Shown here: one piece after another, positions 1-8,904 of the stretch
How positions within the stretch are numbered: position 1 is the first letter of the stretch
Layout: each line of letters opens with the position of its first letter
Source: Corynebacterium doosanense CAU 212 = DSM 45436
GTDB taxonomy: Bacteria; Actinomycetota; Actinomycetes; Mycobacteriales; Mycobacteriaceae
Assembly (NCBI RefSeq): GCF_000767055.1
Contig: NZ_CP006764.1
Coordinates: 2,108,001 to 2,172,000 of the forward strand
DNA: 64,000 bases
Direction: 5' to 3'
Notes under the pieces: generated by a model
The model's database searches: none
Told to the model about the DNA's origin: nothing
The model's input: only the letters and a program-made list of their open reading frames with translations
Translations under genes and position numbers: made by a program

Positions 1-365
<365 letters not shown>

Positions 366-445
366 TCATCGTGACGGGCACCGTGGGGTGTCGTGCTGTC
401 CCAGGTTCCCTGGCTCCCGGCGGTGCGGGCAGTGGACACCACCCG

Positions 446-475
446 ATTCTACCGCCGCCCCGGGATGCGGTCAGG
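446..475 (-). promoter_or_regulatory. Putative mdh promoter
   Basis: Reading the minus strand, a TAGAAT -10 box (446-451) has a CTGACC -35-like box (470-475) 18 bases upstream. This would give a 5' leader of about 85 bases before the mdh ATG. The inference is from consensus match only. Confidence 0.5.
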
Positions 476-479
476 GGCT

Positions 480-495
480 TGTGAAAGGGAGCACA
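480..495. promoter_or_regulatory. GlxR/CRP-like site upstream of mdh
   Basis: TGTGA-AAGGGA-GCACA matches the GlxR (cAMP-receptor-type) consensus TGTGA-N6-TCACA at 9 of 10 defined bases. It lies just upstream of the proposed mdh -35 box. GlxR control of central carbon genes is known in C. glutamicum; its use here is inferred. Confidence 0.4.
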
Positions 496-681
496 GCCGC
501 CGGGCCACCCCCGCCATCGCAGACTTTTGCGCCAGAAAACGGGTACCCGGGGGCAGCGCGCGGCCCCGGTACTATCCTGAAGCGCCGGAATCGTGCACGA
601 TAAAGGCGGTAACAGCCCTCCCGCCTGCGGTCCGCGGGTCCGGGCGGACGAGGACTCGAAGCACCGAACGGGGTGAAGTAC

Positions 682-1458
682 ATGGAACGGCCTGGCTCTG
701 CACAATCACCTCACAACAGCGTCGATACGCCCACCTCCGTTTCCCCTGCCACCGTGATCGATGTGGCGATCTCCGAGTTCGCCCGCTGCGGATTCGCGGA
801 TGCCCGCCTGGACGCCATCGCACGGGATTCCGGGATGTCCAAGCGCATGATCCACTACCACTTCGGTGACAAACGTGGCCTCTACGTGCAGTCGGTGCTC
901 CGCGCGATCCAGCTGATGCATCCCCCGGAGGAGGAGCTCCAGCTCGATTCGGGCGTGCCCGTCGAGGGGGTGCGCAAGCTACTTGATGTCCTGTACCGGC
1001 AGTTCACCGGCAACCCCGACGCGATCAAGCTGCTGGTGCTGGAGAACGTCATCAATGAGACGACCCCGGAGGAGTTTGTCTCGCTCCGCGACGGCTCCAC
1101 CATGACCTTCCACCTGGACCGGCTCCTGCTGCTGGGCCAGGACTCCGGCGCCTTCCGCCCGGGCATCTCCTCCTTCGACGTCTACACGCTGATGACCTCC
1201 ATCATCTTCAACCGCGAGATCGGCCACTCCCTGACCCGGAAGCTCTTCGGCGTTGACCTGCACGACGAGCAGAACACCGAGGGCCTGCACCACCTGCTGG
1301 TGGACACGGTGCTGGCGTTTCTCACGTCCAACATCCCTAGCTCGGGCCAGCCCAGCTACCTCACCCGACAGGCGGCCAGCGAGGACAGCGCGGAACCCGC
1401 CGATGCCCTCTACAGCGAGGGGTCCTCACTCCGCGGCGGTCTATTTCTCGACGAGTAG
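682..1458 (+). CDS. TetR-family transcriptional regulator
   Basis: Cytosolic one-component regulator of 258 residues. Residues about 20-65 form the N-terminal TetR helix-turn-helix: AISEFARCGFADARLDAIARDSGMSKRMIHYHFGDKRGLY has the usual A..F...G....S...IA..AG.S...+Y.+F..K..L pattern, with H in place of the usual L before YHF. The remaining residues are a helical ligand/dimer domain ending in a low-complexity Ser/Glu-rich tail. I chose the ATG at 682 because GGGG lies 8 bases upstream; a GTG at 673 would add three residues. It is divergent from mdh and convergent with clpX. The ligand and targets are unknown. Confidence 0.85.
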   Translation: MERPGSAQSPHNSVDTPTSVSPATVIDVAISEFARCGFADARLDAIARDSGMSKRMIHYHFGDKRGLYVQSVLRAIQLMHPPEEELQLDSGVPVEGVRKLLDVLYRQFTGNPDAIKLLVLENVINETTPEEFVSLRDGSTMTFHLDRLLLLGQDSGAFRPGISSFDVYTLMTSIIFNREIGHSLTRKLFGVDLHDEQNTEGLHHLLVDTVLAFLTSNIPSSGQPSYLTRQAASEDSAEPADALYSEGSSLRGGLFLDE

Positions 1459-1521
1459 GGGCACGCTTGTCGACGCCCCGGTCAACCACCCCGCGGCGTC
1501 GCATCAGCACGCTTGTCCGCA

Positions 1522-2820
1522 CTAAGCCGACTTCTCGTCCTCGCGCTCGACCAGCTTCGGCTCCGCCTCGCCCCTGACCGATGCGGCGGTGACGACGACC
1601 TCGGCGATGTTGTCCTGATCGGGCAGGTCGTACATGACCGGCACAAGCAGCTCCTCCATGATGGCGCGCAGTCCACGGGCTCCGGTTCCGCGGGCCAGGG
1701 CCTTCTCCGCGATGACGTCGAGGGCGTCCTTGTCGAAGGACAGCTGAGCGCCGTCCATGTCGAAGAGGCGCTCGTACTGCTTGACCAGGGAGTTCTTCGG
1801 CTCCGTGAGCACGCGGACGAGCGATTCCCGGTCGAGGTTCTCCACGGTGGCCACGATGGGCAGGCGGCCGATGAATTCGGGGATGAGGCCGAACTTCACC
1901 AGGTCCTCGGGCAGCACCTGGCTGAAGAGGTTCTGCGCCTCGCGGTCTTTGGCGGATTCGATCTCCGCGCCGAAGCCCAGCCCTTTTCGTCCGACACGCT
2001 CGGCCACGACCTTCTCCAGCCCAGCAAAGGCGCCCGCGACGATGAAGAGCACGTTGGAGGTGTCCAGCTGGATGAATTCCTGGTTGGGGTGCTTGCGCCC
2101 GCCCTGCGGCGGGATCGAGGCGACGGTGCCCTCGAGGATCTTCAGCAGCGCCTGCTGCACGCCCTCGCCGGAGACGTCGCGGGTGATGGACGGGTTGTCG
2201 GACTTGCGGGAGATCTTGTCCACCTCGTCGACGTAGATGATGCCGCGCTGGGCGCGCTCCACGTCGTAGTCGGCCGCCTGCAGGAGCTTGAGCAGGATGT
2301 TCTCCACGTCCTCGCCCACGTAACCGGCCTCGGTGAGGCTGGTGGCGTCGGCGATGGCGAAGGGGACGTCAAGCATGCGGGCGAGGGTCTGCGCGAGGTA
2401 GGTCTTGCCGGAGCCCGTGGGCCCGAGGAGCAGGATGTTGGACTTGGCGATCTCCACCTCGTCCTCCACTCCCTTGCGGCGCTTCTTGGGCGCGTCGGAT
2501 CCCGGCGCCTTCTCCGCGCGGACACGCTTGTAGTGGTTGTAGACCGCCACGGCCAGGGTGCGCTTGGCGGCGTCCTGGCCGATGACGTACTGGTCAAGGA
2601 ACGTGGAGATCTCCGACGGGCGGGGCAGCTTCGCGTCGCGGGGCGAGCGGGTCTCCCCCTCCGCCTGTCCGAGTTCTTCCTCGATGATCTCGTTGCACAG
2701 CTCGATGCACTCGTCGCAGATGTAGACACCGCCGCCGGCGATGAGCTTCTTCACCTGCTTCTGGCTCTTCCCACAGAAGGAGCACTTGAGCAGATCGGCG
2801 CTTTCTTGCATACGTGCCAT
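1522..2820 (-). CDS. clpX: ATP-dependent Clp protease ATP-binding subunit ClpX
   Basis: AAA+ unfoldase that recognises tagged substrates and feeds them to ClpP1P2 (genes at 23.5-24.7 kb). The 432 residues show the N-terminal zinc-binding domain (Cys13, Cys16, Cys35, Cys38), Walker A GPTGSGKT at 133-140, Walker [10 protein letters not shown], and the ClpP-docking loop as GRKGLGF. The C-terminal small AAA+ domain includes the sensor-2 motif TGARGLRAI. Full family length. The start ATG at 2818-2820 gives the standard MARMQES N-terminus; no clear ribosome site is visible and a second ATG lies four codons in. It is separated from clpP1P2 by the pca and pdx insert, as in C. glutamicum, where a pca/ben block sits between clpX and clpP. 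Confidence 0.97.
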   Translation of the reverse strand: MARMQESADLLKCSFCGKSQKQVKKLIAGGGVYICDECIELCNEIIEEELGQAEGETRSPRDAKLPRPSEISTFLDQYVIGQDAAKRTLAVAVYNHYKRVRAEKAPGSDAPKKRRKGVEDEVEIAKSNILLLGPTGSGKTYLAQTLARMLDVPFAIADATSLTEAGYVGEDVENILLKLLQAADYDVERAQRGIIYVDEVDKISRKSDNPSITRDVSGEGVQQALLKILEGTVASIPPQGGRKHPNQEFIQLDTSNVLFIVAGAFAGLEKVVAERVGRKGLGFGAEIESAKDREAQNLFSQVLPEDLVKFGLIPEFIGRLPIVATVENLDRESLVRVLTEPKNSLVKQYERLFDMDGAQLSFDKDALDVIAEKALARGTGARGLRAIMEELLVPVMYDLPDQDNIAEVVVTAASVRGEAEPKLVEREDEKSA

Positions 2821-2943
2821 AAAAGTGTGGGTCTCGCTTTTTCATAGACGACTGGTGAGTCAGGTTTGATCCCTCACTCTAGTGAACGGGTCAAGTCAGC
2901 GGCGGCGCGGACACGGCGGCTGTGGATGAACAACCGCAGAGCG

Positions 2944-3972
2944 TCACTTCTGCAGCGCGGCGCGGGCCTTCTTCAGGGCCTGGTTGATTCCCTTGTGCAG
3001 GGGTGCCTCCGCGGCGTCGCGCGGGTGCACGCTGGCACGCAGTCCCAGGTAGGCGATCTGGTCGGCGGCCTGGTTGAGCGGGTCCCCCGAGTGGCCGAGC
3101 ACCCGCCGGATCTCCACCGGGTGCGCCTTGCGGGCTTCCCGGTGCGCCTGGTCGAATCGGGTCAGGCTGCCGGCGCTCACTCCCCGGAACCGCCTGCCGC
3201 GCGCACCGGAGCGGCGCACGTGCTCCACCGCCTCGAGCGCCGCCATGGAGTCGGACTCCACCACCACGGAGGTCGCGCCGATGCGCAGCGAGTACTTCAG
3301 GGCGTGGGAGATGGCGTCCAGCTCCAGCTCGTCCACGGACACGGGCGTGCGTCGGGTGCGCAGCTGGTAGTCACCGTTGTCGGCCACAAAACACGTGCTC
3401 CCGATCGAGCGGGTGTCAGAGGAGGCGTCGCAGGAGACGGTCACCGCGCCGCCCCTGCCCTGGGTTCGGGCACTGTTGGGCAGCCACAGCGCGGGGCGTT
3501 CGCTCTCCTTAGGCGCACGTCGCCGGGTGCCCTTCATCAGGGCGGACTTCTTCCTCTGCATGAGCGCGGAGGCCTTCTTGGTCGCCCGGTTCTGCTCGAC
3601 GAACGAGCCCGTTACGTCGAAGCCGCTGCGCTCCAGGAGGTTGAGCAGGGTGACGCGGCGCCGGCCGGTGACCACCCACGATTCCTCGGCGGAGACGTTG
3701 AATTCCGCCAGGACGTCGTGAAGCTCAGTGAGAATCGCGGGATCCGGGTCGGCCTCGGTGGTGGAGTTGTCGCGCACGATCTGGCGGCCGGGTTTGTCCC
3801 GGGCCACGATGATCCAGCCGTTGAGTTCGACGGGGCCGCCGCCGCGCCAGGGTTTCTCCCACCGCGCGATGGCCACGTGGATGCGCCGGCCGACCTGCTC
3901 GGACGTCGGTTCGCGCACGGCGTAGGTGCGTGATTGTCTGCCCGTCAGGTCCGACAGCGATAGGGACTCCAT
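2944..3972 (-). CDS. RNase H-fold protein
   Basis: A 342-residue protein whose C-terminal half is a ribonuclease HI-type domain. Residues about 177-310 start with the strand VTVSCDASSD (Asp182) and continue with ELELDAISHAL (Glu217), VVVESDSMAAL (Asp241) and VLGHSGDPLNQAAD (His294, Asp304). These are the positions expected for the D-E-D-(H)-D metal-binding set. The N-terminal ~160 residues are a separate basic region (QRKKSALMKGTRRR) that I do not recognise. It would cleave RNA of RNA-DNA hybrids if active. It lies between clpX and a reductase gene, all on the minus strand. Function as a nuclease is inferred from fold residues only. Confidence 0.7.
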   Translation of the reverse strand: MESLSLSDLTGRQSRTYAVREPTSEQVGRRIHVAIARWEKPWRGGGPVELNGWIIVARDKPGRQIVRDNSTTEADPDPAILTELHDVLAEFNVSAEESWVVTGRRRVTLLNLLERSGFDVTGSFVEQNRATKKASALMQRKKSALMKGTRRRAPKESERPALWLPNSARTQGRGGAVTVSCDASSDTRSIGSTCFVADNGDYQLRTRRTPVSVDELELDAISHALKYSLRIGATSVVVESDSMAALEAVEHVRRSGARGRRFRGVSAGSLTRFDQAHREARKAHPVEIRRVLGHSGDPLNQAADQIAYLGLRASVHPRDAAEAPLHKGINQALKKARAALQK

Positions 3973-3997
3973 GGCTACCCAGTAAACAGCATCGTGC

Positions 3998-5146
3998 TCA
4001 GCTGATGATCATTCCCGCTTCGCGCAGCCGATCAATGTACGCGTCGCCGAGAGCGGATGCCGGCGTGAGCACCCCGGCGCGCTCCGGCAGCCCCTCGCCG
4101 TCCAGCAGCGTCAAGGCCGCCTCGGAGATCATCAGCGCGGTGCCCTCGTAACCCGGGTCCAGCTCGAGCTCGATGTGCACGTGCTCGTGTTCGCGGGTGT
4201 CGAGGGTGAACCGACCCTTTTCACGATCGCTACTCGACGGCCCCTCCCCCGGCTTCGGCAGGAAACGACCCGCCACGTTCCTGCCCGCCTTCGAACCCAG
4301 CAGGGCCGCGCCGGCAGCGAGCCCGGCCGTGAACACCGCGGTCTTCACCGGCCCACCGACGCGCTGGTACTCGGAGTAGGTGAAGTCGCGGCCGTAGTCC
4401 AGCACCTGGGCGGTGCGGCGGATCAGGCGGGTGTTGTACTGCGCCATGAAGAACGGCGCGAGCCCCTTCTTCACCCCGGGGGCCTTCATGTCCTTGTCCG
4501 AGGAGTATCCCGGCGAGAGGGCGTAGGGCGACTCCGCTGCTTTGCGCTGTTCGCGATCGAGTTTGTCCATGCTGTCGAAGTTGTCCAGCGCGGACGCGAT
4601 CGTGCCGCCGGACATGCCGCCGACGAGGTTGGACAAGACCATCTCGACGTCGCCGAGCTTTCCGTCCTGCTTCTGCCAGAGCCGGTAGAGGGCCAGGTCG
4701 CTGGGGACGGAATCAAATCCGCAGGAGTGGATGATCCGCGCCCCGGACGCCCGGGCAGTCTCATCGTTGTCGATGATGGAGTCGCGCACGAACAGCACCT
4801 CGCCGGCCAGGTCGAGGTAGTGCGTGCCAGCTTCGGCGCAGGCACCCACGAGTTTTCGGCCGTAGGCGTTGTAGGGGCCGACCGTGGAGATGATCACCGC
4901 GGCGGACTCGGCGAGCGCGCGCATGTCGTCGGCGTCGTCCGCGTCGGCAGTGATGATGCTCCACCCGGAAGTCGTGCCGGGAAGGGAGGCGCGCACGCCG
5001 CGGAGTTTGTCCTCGTTGCGCCCGGCCAGGGCGACCCGAGTGTCGTCGGTGGCGTTGAGCGCCACGTACTTCGCAATGAGTTTGCCCACGAAGCTCGTGG
5101 CGCCGAAGATGACCAGATCGTTCTCGCGTGATGGTGCGTTGCTCAT
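3998..5146 (-). CDS. Saccharopine dehydrogenase-like / trans-acting enoyl reductase family protein
   Basis: A 382-residue NAD(P)-dependent oxidoreductase-like protein. The N-terminus LVIFGATSFVGKLIAKYV is a Rossmann glycine motif, followed by VALAGRNEDKL and VIISTVGPYNAYGRKLVGAC, the classic saccharopine-dehydrogenase-like pattern. HSCGFDSVPSDL is typical of the mycobacterial trans-acting enoyl reductase group (Rv2449c/Rv2953 type) used with polyketide lipids. A hydrophobic Ala-rich stretch (VFTAGLAAGAALLG) may touch the membrane. The start at 5144-5146 was chosen because homology begins there; a TACGAT -10-like box ends 8 bases before it, so the mRNA may be leaderless. The open frame extends 90 codons further but is compositionally unlike a protein. 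The substrate is not known. Confidence 0.8.
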   Translation of the reverse strand: MSNAPSRENDLVIFGATSFVGKLIAKYVALNATDDTRVALAGRNEDKLRGVRASLPGTTSGWSIITADADDADDMRALAESAAVIISTVGPYNAYGRKLVGACAEAGTHYLDLAGEVLFVRDSIIDNDETARASGARIIHSCGFDSVPSDLALYRLWQKQDGKLGDVEMVLSNLVGGMSGGTIASALDNFDSMDKLDREQRKAAESPYALSPGYSSDKDMKAPGVKKGLAPFFMAQYNTRLIRRTAQVLDYGRDFTYSEYQRVGGPVKTAVFTAGLAAGAALLGSKAGRNVAGRFLPKPGEGPSSSDREKGRFTLDTREHEHVHIELELDPGYEGTALMISEAALTLLDGEGLPERAGVLTPASALGDAYIDRLREAGMIIS

Positions 5147-5497
5147 GTGCGCCGATCGTACGGCTGAATTTAAGGGCAGGAGGGTTCCTCCAGGATCGCC
5201 CTGCTCAAGCGCGAAGCCTTCTCTCGCCTCGTCCTGGCAATTCGCCGTCGACACTGTGCCACCCCGCGGTGACGGTTGCGGCCATCGGGACCGTCTCGCG
5301 TGTCGACGCCGTGTCCAACGTGAATTAAATTCGCGGGCGTTCCGGCCACGGTGCGCTATGTTCAATCCCGACCTCATAACGCACAGAGAGCCCTCACCAG
5401 CCGACTGAGTCGCCACCCTACTCTCTGCTGCCCCCTGCTACCCCGGAGCCCCGGCGCGTCTGCTGCAGCTTTCCTCTTTGAACGAAAGTCTCCTTAA
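5147..5497. other. Divergent intergenic region with AT-rich dyad
   Basis: This 351-base region has no gene. It holds an AT-rich dyad CGTGAATTAAATTCGCG (5319-5335, one mismatched pair) in otherwise GC-rich DNA, followed about 20 bases later by TATGTT (5357-5362), a possible -10 box for the transporter gene. A close copy of the dyad occurs at 37260-37276. Confidence 0.45.
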
Positions 5498-6805
5498 GTG
5501 GATATCCGTCAACTCATCGACTCCACCCGCATGTCCGGGTACCAGTGGTTCATCATCCTGATCGCCGCCTTCATCAACGCCCTCGACGGTTACGACCTCG
5601 TCGCCATGGCGTTCTCCTCCAACGCGGTGGTCGAGGAGTTCGGCCTCTCCGGCGCGCAGCTCGGCTGGCTGCTGTCCTCCGCGCTCATCGGCGTGGGCGT
5701 CGGTGCCTTCGTCCTCGCCCCGCTGGCGGACCGCTTCGGGCGCAAGCGCCTCATCGTGGTCTCCCTGGTGATCAACATCGTCGGCCTCGCGCTGACCGCC
5801 CTGTCCGGCACCTACGCCGAACTGCTCATCTGGCGGGTGATCACCGGCATCGGCATCGGTGGCATCCTCGCCTGCGTCACCGTGCTGACCTCCGAGTTCT
5901 CCAACCTTCGCTTCCGCGGCCTGGCCATGAGCATCTACGCCTCCGGCTACGGGCTCGGCGCCACCCTCTGCGGCATCCTCGCCGCCAACCTCATTCCCGA
6001 GCACGGCTGGCACGCCGTGTTCACCTCCGGCGCGATCCTCAGCATCGTGGCCCTGGTGGTGACCATCGTCCTGGTCCCCGAAACCCCGGAGGCCCTGGCC
6101 GCGCGTGGTGAGGACGAGAAGGTTCAGGCCCTGGCGCGTCGACTGGGCAAGACCACCGCGGACGAGACCGTCACCGTTTCCGCGCGTGACACCGCAGACA
6201 AGGTCCGCGTCGCCGAGGTGCTCACCCCGCAGTTCCTCCGCACGACGCTGCTGCTCTGGCTCGCCTTCGCGCTGGTCACGTTCGCCTTCAACTACGCCAA
6301 CCAGTGGACCCCGCGCCTGCTCACCGCCGAAGGCCTCACCGCCCAGCAGGGTGTGCTCGGCGGCATCATGCTCTCCTTCGGTGGCACCATCGGCTCGCTG
6401 ATCTTCGGTGTGTTCACCACCCGGGTCCGCGCCCGCACGGTGCTCATCGGCTTTGCGCTGCTGTCCGCGGTCGTGCTCGTGGTGTTCATCTCCTCCACCG
6501 CGATCCCGGGCCTGATGTTCGCCACCGGCATCGCCGTGGGCATGCTTCTCAACGGCTGCGTTACCGGCATGTACACCATCACGCCGGCCTCCTACCCGTT
6601 CCGCCTGCGCGCCACGGGCATGGGCACGGCGCTGGGAATCTCCCGCATCGGCGCCATCCTCGGCCCGGTGCTGGTGGGTTATCTTGTCGACGCCGGCTGG
6701 ACACCCTCCGCGCTGTACAACGGCGCGGCCGTGATCATGGTGCTCGTCGCCGCCACGGTGTTTTTCCTTCGCCGGGGCGGGGTGGAGGCGGACATTCGGG
6801 GCTAG
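5498..6805 (+). CDS. MFS aromatic acid:H+ symporter (AAHS family)
   Basis: A 435-residue inner-membrane transporter with 12 predicted helices. Signature residues are DGYDLVAMAF in helix 1, the cytoplasmic loop motif DRFGRKRL after helix 2, and RVITGIGIGG in helix 4; these are hallmarks of the AAHS family (BenK, VanK, PcaK, GenK). It probably imports an aromatic carboxylate by proton symport. A GTG start at 5498 follows GAAAG. The gene stands alone about 1.8 kb before the pca genes, with the unknown HhH-like gene directly downstream. It is not obviously co-transcribed with a catabolic gene, so the substrate cannot be fixed. Confidence 0.85.
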   Translation: MDIRQLIDSTRMSGYQWFIILIAAFINALDGYDLVAMAFSSNAVVEEFGLSGAQLGWLLSSALIGVGVGAFVLAPLADRFGRKRLIVVSLVINIVGLALTALSGTYAELLIWRVITGIGIGGILACVTVLTSEFSNLRFRGLAMSIYASGYGLGATLCGILAANLIPEHGWHAVFTSGAILSIVALVVTIVLVPETPEALAARGEDEKVQALARRLGKTTADETVTVSARDTADKVRVAEVLTPQFLRTTLLLWLAFALVTFAFNYANQWTPRLLTAEGLTAQQGVLGGIMLSFGGTIGSLIFGVFTTRVRARTVLIGFALLSAVVLVVFISSTAIPGLMFATGIAVGMLLNGCVTGMYTITPASYPFRLRATGMGTALGISRIGAILGPVLVGYLVDAGWTPSALYNGAAVIMVLVAATVFFLRRGGVEADIRG

Positions 6806-6808
6806 AAT
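6803..6808 (+). promoter_or_regulatory. -10 box for leaderless gene at 6816
   Basis: TAGAAT ends 7 bases before the ATG at 6816. Its first three bases are the TAG stop codon of the transporter gene, so the stop codon doubles as part of a promoter. Confidence 0.55.
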
Positions 6809-6815
6809 CACGACG

Positions 6816-7541
6816 ATGACCGGTGATAACGCTGCCCTCCGCGCGCGCATTGAATCGACCGTCGGTGCCGATGAGACCGTCTGGTTCCGTCCAGACGGCT
6901 ATAACTCGGTGGCCCTCGCGATCATTGACTCGATTTACTCGATCGGTGTGAGGTACGGCGGTGTCGTGAAGGTGGTGGAACGATATTGCGATGCCCGTCG
7001 TCAGGAGTCTGGTGAGAATTGGAGCGCCACAGCAACCGACCTCCGGGAGGCCTTCGACCGATGGGGCGGTGTCGACGCTTTCATCGAGATCACCAACAAC
7101 CATTGGCGGACGTCCAGTGCACCCGGCGCCCCGCATAAAGCGGAGGCGGTGCGCCAAGCGGCTGCGCTCCTCGCGGACCATGGTCTGGAAACAGCCGAGG
7201 ACATCCGGGTGCGGTTTAAGTCTCGGGAGAGCCGTGTATCCGCGGACTTCGTCAAGGCATGGAAGAAGATACCTGGTCAGCGAAGCGGGCTGTCGTGGAA
7301 CTACTTCCTCATGCTCGTGGGCCTGCCCGGCGTGAAAGCCGACCGGATGATCGTCAGGTTCGTCACGGACGCGGTCGGCCGGCCGGTCTCACCGCTCGAG
7401 GCCTCGGCACTCGTCGAGGAAGTTTCTCAGGAACTTGATCTCAACCCCACTCACGTTGACCATGCACTGTGGCGGTTTCAATCCCACCGGGAGTGGATAG
7501 ACGACGCAGCTAACCCAGCGCCGGAAACACCTCATCCCTGA
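6816..7541 (+). CDS. Uncharacterised protein with helix-hairpin-helix-like motif
   Basis: A 241-residue soluble protein that I do not recognise by name. The N-terminal part (YNSVALAIIDSIYSIGVRYGGVVKVVERYC) and the segment LMLVGLPGVKADRMIVRFV look like the HhH-GPD arrangement of base-excision DNA glycosylases: an all-helical domain with a hairpin loop L-P-G-V-K. However, the catalytic Asp after the hairpin and a [4Fe-4S] cysteine cluster are not evident. No signal peptide or membrane helix is seen. Translation probably starts at the 5' end of the mRNA (TAGAAT box 7 bases upstream). Its last 32 bases overlap the convergent Nudix gene. Possibly a DNA-binding or repair-like protein; low certainty. 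Confidence 0.6.
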   Translation: MTGDNAALRARIESTVGADETVWFRPDGYNSVALAIIDSIYSIGVRYGGVVKVVERYCDARRQESGENWSATATDLREAFDRWGGVDAFIEITNNHWRTSSAPGAPHKAEAVRQAAALLADHGLETAEDIRVRFKSRESRVSADFVKAWKKIPGQRSGLSWNYFLMLVGLPGVKADRMIVRFVTDAVGRPVSPLEASALVEEVSQELDLNPTHVDHALWRFQSHREWIDDAANPAPETPHP

Positions 7542-7893
7542 GGAGCGGGGCGAGGCCCGCCGCAGATCCGTTGGGCAACACCCAGCGGATTTCTTCGATT
7601 TCGGCTGAGGGGCCGTCGATAAGCATGGACGGGTGGGTGAACACCGTTGCCTCCACGGTTTCGCCGGGTTCGTTCGCCGCCGCGGACGTGAAGGTGCCCA
7701 GCATGGTAAGCGAGTCGATGCCCAGGTCAATGCCGAGTTCTTCACGCACCTCGCGGACGGCGGCCATGGGCATCGTCTCCCCCGGTTCGGGTTTGCCGCC
7801 GGGGAACATGAAGAGTTCGGTGCCGCGTTTGCGCACGGTGAGAACTCGGCCGACCTCGTCACGCAGCACGACTGCCGCTACGGAGATGCTCAT
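7510..7893 (-). CDS. Nudix hydrolase
   Basis: A 127-residue pyrophosphohydrolase of the Nudix superfamily. The Nudix box G-x5-E-x7-R-E-V-x-E-E-L-G is intact (GGKPEPGETMPMAAVREVREELG, written here as its pattern residues 32-54), supplying the metal-binding glutamates. The expected mixed sheet surrounds it. It would hydrolyse a nucleoside diphosphate linked to some moiety; the substrate is unknown. Its ATG (7891-7893) overlaps the stop of the muconolactone isomerase gene as ATGA, implying translational coupling. Its 3' end overlaps the convergent gene by 32 bases. Confidence 0.85.
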   Translation of the reverse strand: MSISVAAVVLRDEVGRVLTVRKRGTELFMFPGGKPEPGETMPMAAVREVREELGIDLGIDSLTMLGTFTSAAANEPGETVEATVFTHPSMLIDGPSAEIEEIRWVLPNGSAAGLAPLLRDEVFPALG

Positions 7894-8183
7894 CCCTTGA
7901 GGTAGTAGTCGACGGCGTCGGGGTGCTTGGCCAGCGGCGTGACCGTGACCTTGAGGAACGCGTACAGGGGCAGGCCCTGGAGGGTGCGGTGGAGTTCGTC
8001 GTGGTCGTCCAGATCAAAGATGGAGTAGTTCGCGTTCTCCCCGACCACCCGCCAGATGGCCTTCATGACGCCGCGTTCCTGCAGCTCGACACAGTAGGCC
8101 TTCTCCCTGGCCAGGTAATCCGCCTTCACCTCCGGGTCCAGATCCGGGGGCAGGGCGGCGTCCATTCGGGCGAGAAACAGCAT
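7890..8183 (-). CDS. catC: Muconolactone delta-isomerase
   Basis: A 97-residue enzyme of the catechol branch: (+)-muconolactone to 3-oxoadipate enol-lactone. The whole protein matches the small ferredoxin-like-fold family: an N-terminal LFLARMDAALPPDLDPEVKADYLAREKAY, then GVMKAIWRVVGENANYSIFDLDDHDELH and LPLYAFLKVTVTPLAKHPDAV. It normally forms a decamer. AAGGAG lies a few bases before the ATG at 8181-8183. A TAGGGT -10 box (8214-8219) upstream gives it its own promoter, separate from pcaIJ. The catechol-branch partners catA and catB are not in the window. It is coupled to a Nudix gene, which is unusual. Confidence 0.88.
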   Translation of the reverse strand: MLFLARMDAALPPDLDPEVKADYLAREKAYCVELQERGVMKAIWRVVGENANYSIFDLDDHDELHRTLQGLPLYAFLKVTVTPLAKHPDAVDYYLKG

Positions 8184-8213
8184 GAGGCTCCTTGGTTCAC
8201 GGATGAAGCCACC

Positions 8214-8242
8214 ACCCTAGCGCCCTCCGGTCGCGTGCTCCA
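8214..8242 (-). promoter_or_regulatory. Putative catC promoter
   Basis: On the minus strand, TAGGGT (8214-8219) with a weak TGGAGC -35 box (8237-8242) 17 bases upstream. A GTTCAC half-site (8195-8200), as found in the pcaI/pcaR operator, lies just downstream of the expected transcription start. Confidence 0.4.
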
Positions 8243-8253
8243 GCAGGAAAGAG

Positions 8254-8901
8254 CTACTCGACGCCCTCTGCGACCTCGAAGGGCGCCTGGGTGACCTCGC
8301 GGACGGAGTCTACGGTTTCACCCTCGGCTACCTCGATCAGCGTCAGTCCCTGCAGGGGATCCACGGCGAAGACGGCATAGTTGGTGACGACGAGGTCCAC
8401 ACACTTTGCTCCGGTGAGCGGGAGCTTGCACACCTCAAGGACTTTCGAGCTCCCGTCCTTGGTGGTGTGGTCCATCATGAGGATGACCTTCTGCGCACCG
8501 TGGACCAGGTCCATCGCGCCGCCCATACCCTTGACCATCTTCCCGGGAATCATCCAGTTGGCCAGATCGCCGAACTGGGACACCTCCATGGCACCGAGGA
8601 CGGCGACGTCGATGGCGCGGGAGCGGATCATGCCGAAGGAGTCGGACGACGAGAAGAAGGACGATCCGTGGGCCTCGGTGATCGTCTCTTTCCCCGCGTT
8701 GATCAGCTCAGGGTCGAGCTCGCCCTCCGTCGGGTAACGCCCGATGCCGAGGATGCCGTTCTCGGAGTGCAGGACCACCTCAAGATCCTCGGGCAGGTAA
8801 CCCGGGATGAGCGTCGGCATCCCGATGCCGAGGTTGACGTACTGCCCGTTCTCCAGCTCCCGGGCGACACGCTCGGCCATCTGCTGCTTTGACCAGGTCA
8901 T
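8254..8901 (-). CDS. pcaJ: 3-oxoadipate CoA-transferase subunit B
   Basis: A 215-residue beta subunit of 3-oxoadipate:succinyl-CoA transferase, which activates 3-oxoadipate for thiolysis. The catalytic glutamate is in the motif [10 protein letters not shown], and GIGMPTLIP near the N-terminus and [15 protein letters not shown] are family hallmarks. It starts 3 bases after the pcaI stop codon, so the two are one operon. The adipate rather than acetoacetate specificity is inferred from the surrounding pca genes. Confidence 0.92.
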   Translation of the reverse strand: MTWSKQQMAERVARELENGQYVNLGIGMPTLIPGYLPEDLEVVLHSENGILGIGRYPTEGELDPELINAGKETITEAHGSSFFSSSDSFGMIRSRAIDVAVLGAMEVSQFGDLANWMIPGKMVKGMGGAMDLVHGAQKVILMMDHTTKDGSSKVLEVCKLPLTGAKCVDLVVTNYAVFAVDPLQGLTLIEVAEGETVDSVREVTQAPFEVAEGVE

Positions 8902-8904
8902 TAC

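Noticed and set aside
1459..1521. Terminator between the TetR gene and clpX
   Set aside because: GGGGC and GCCCC flank a loop but the stem is only five pairs with no T-tract; too weak to call.
8195..8210. Full PcaR-type dyad upstream of catC
   Set aside because: Only the GTTCAC half is present; the other half (TGAAGC) does not match GCGAAC.
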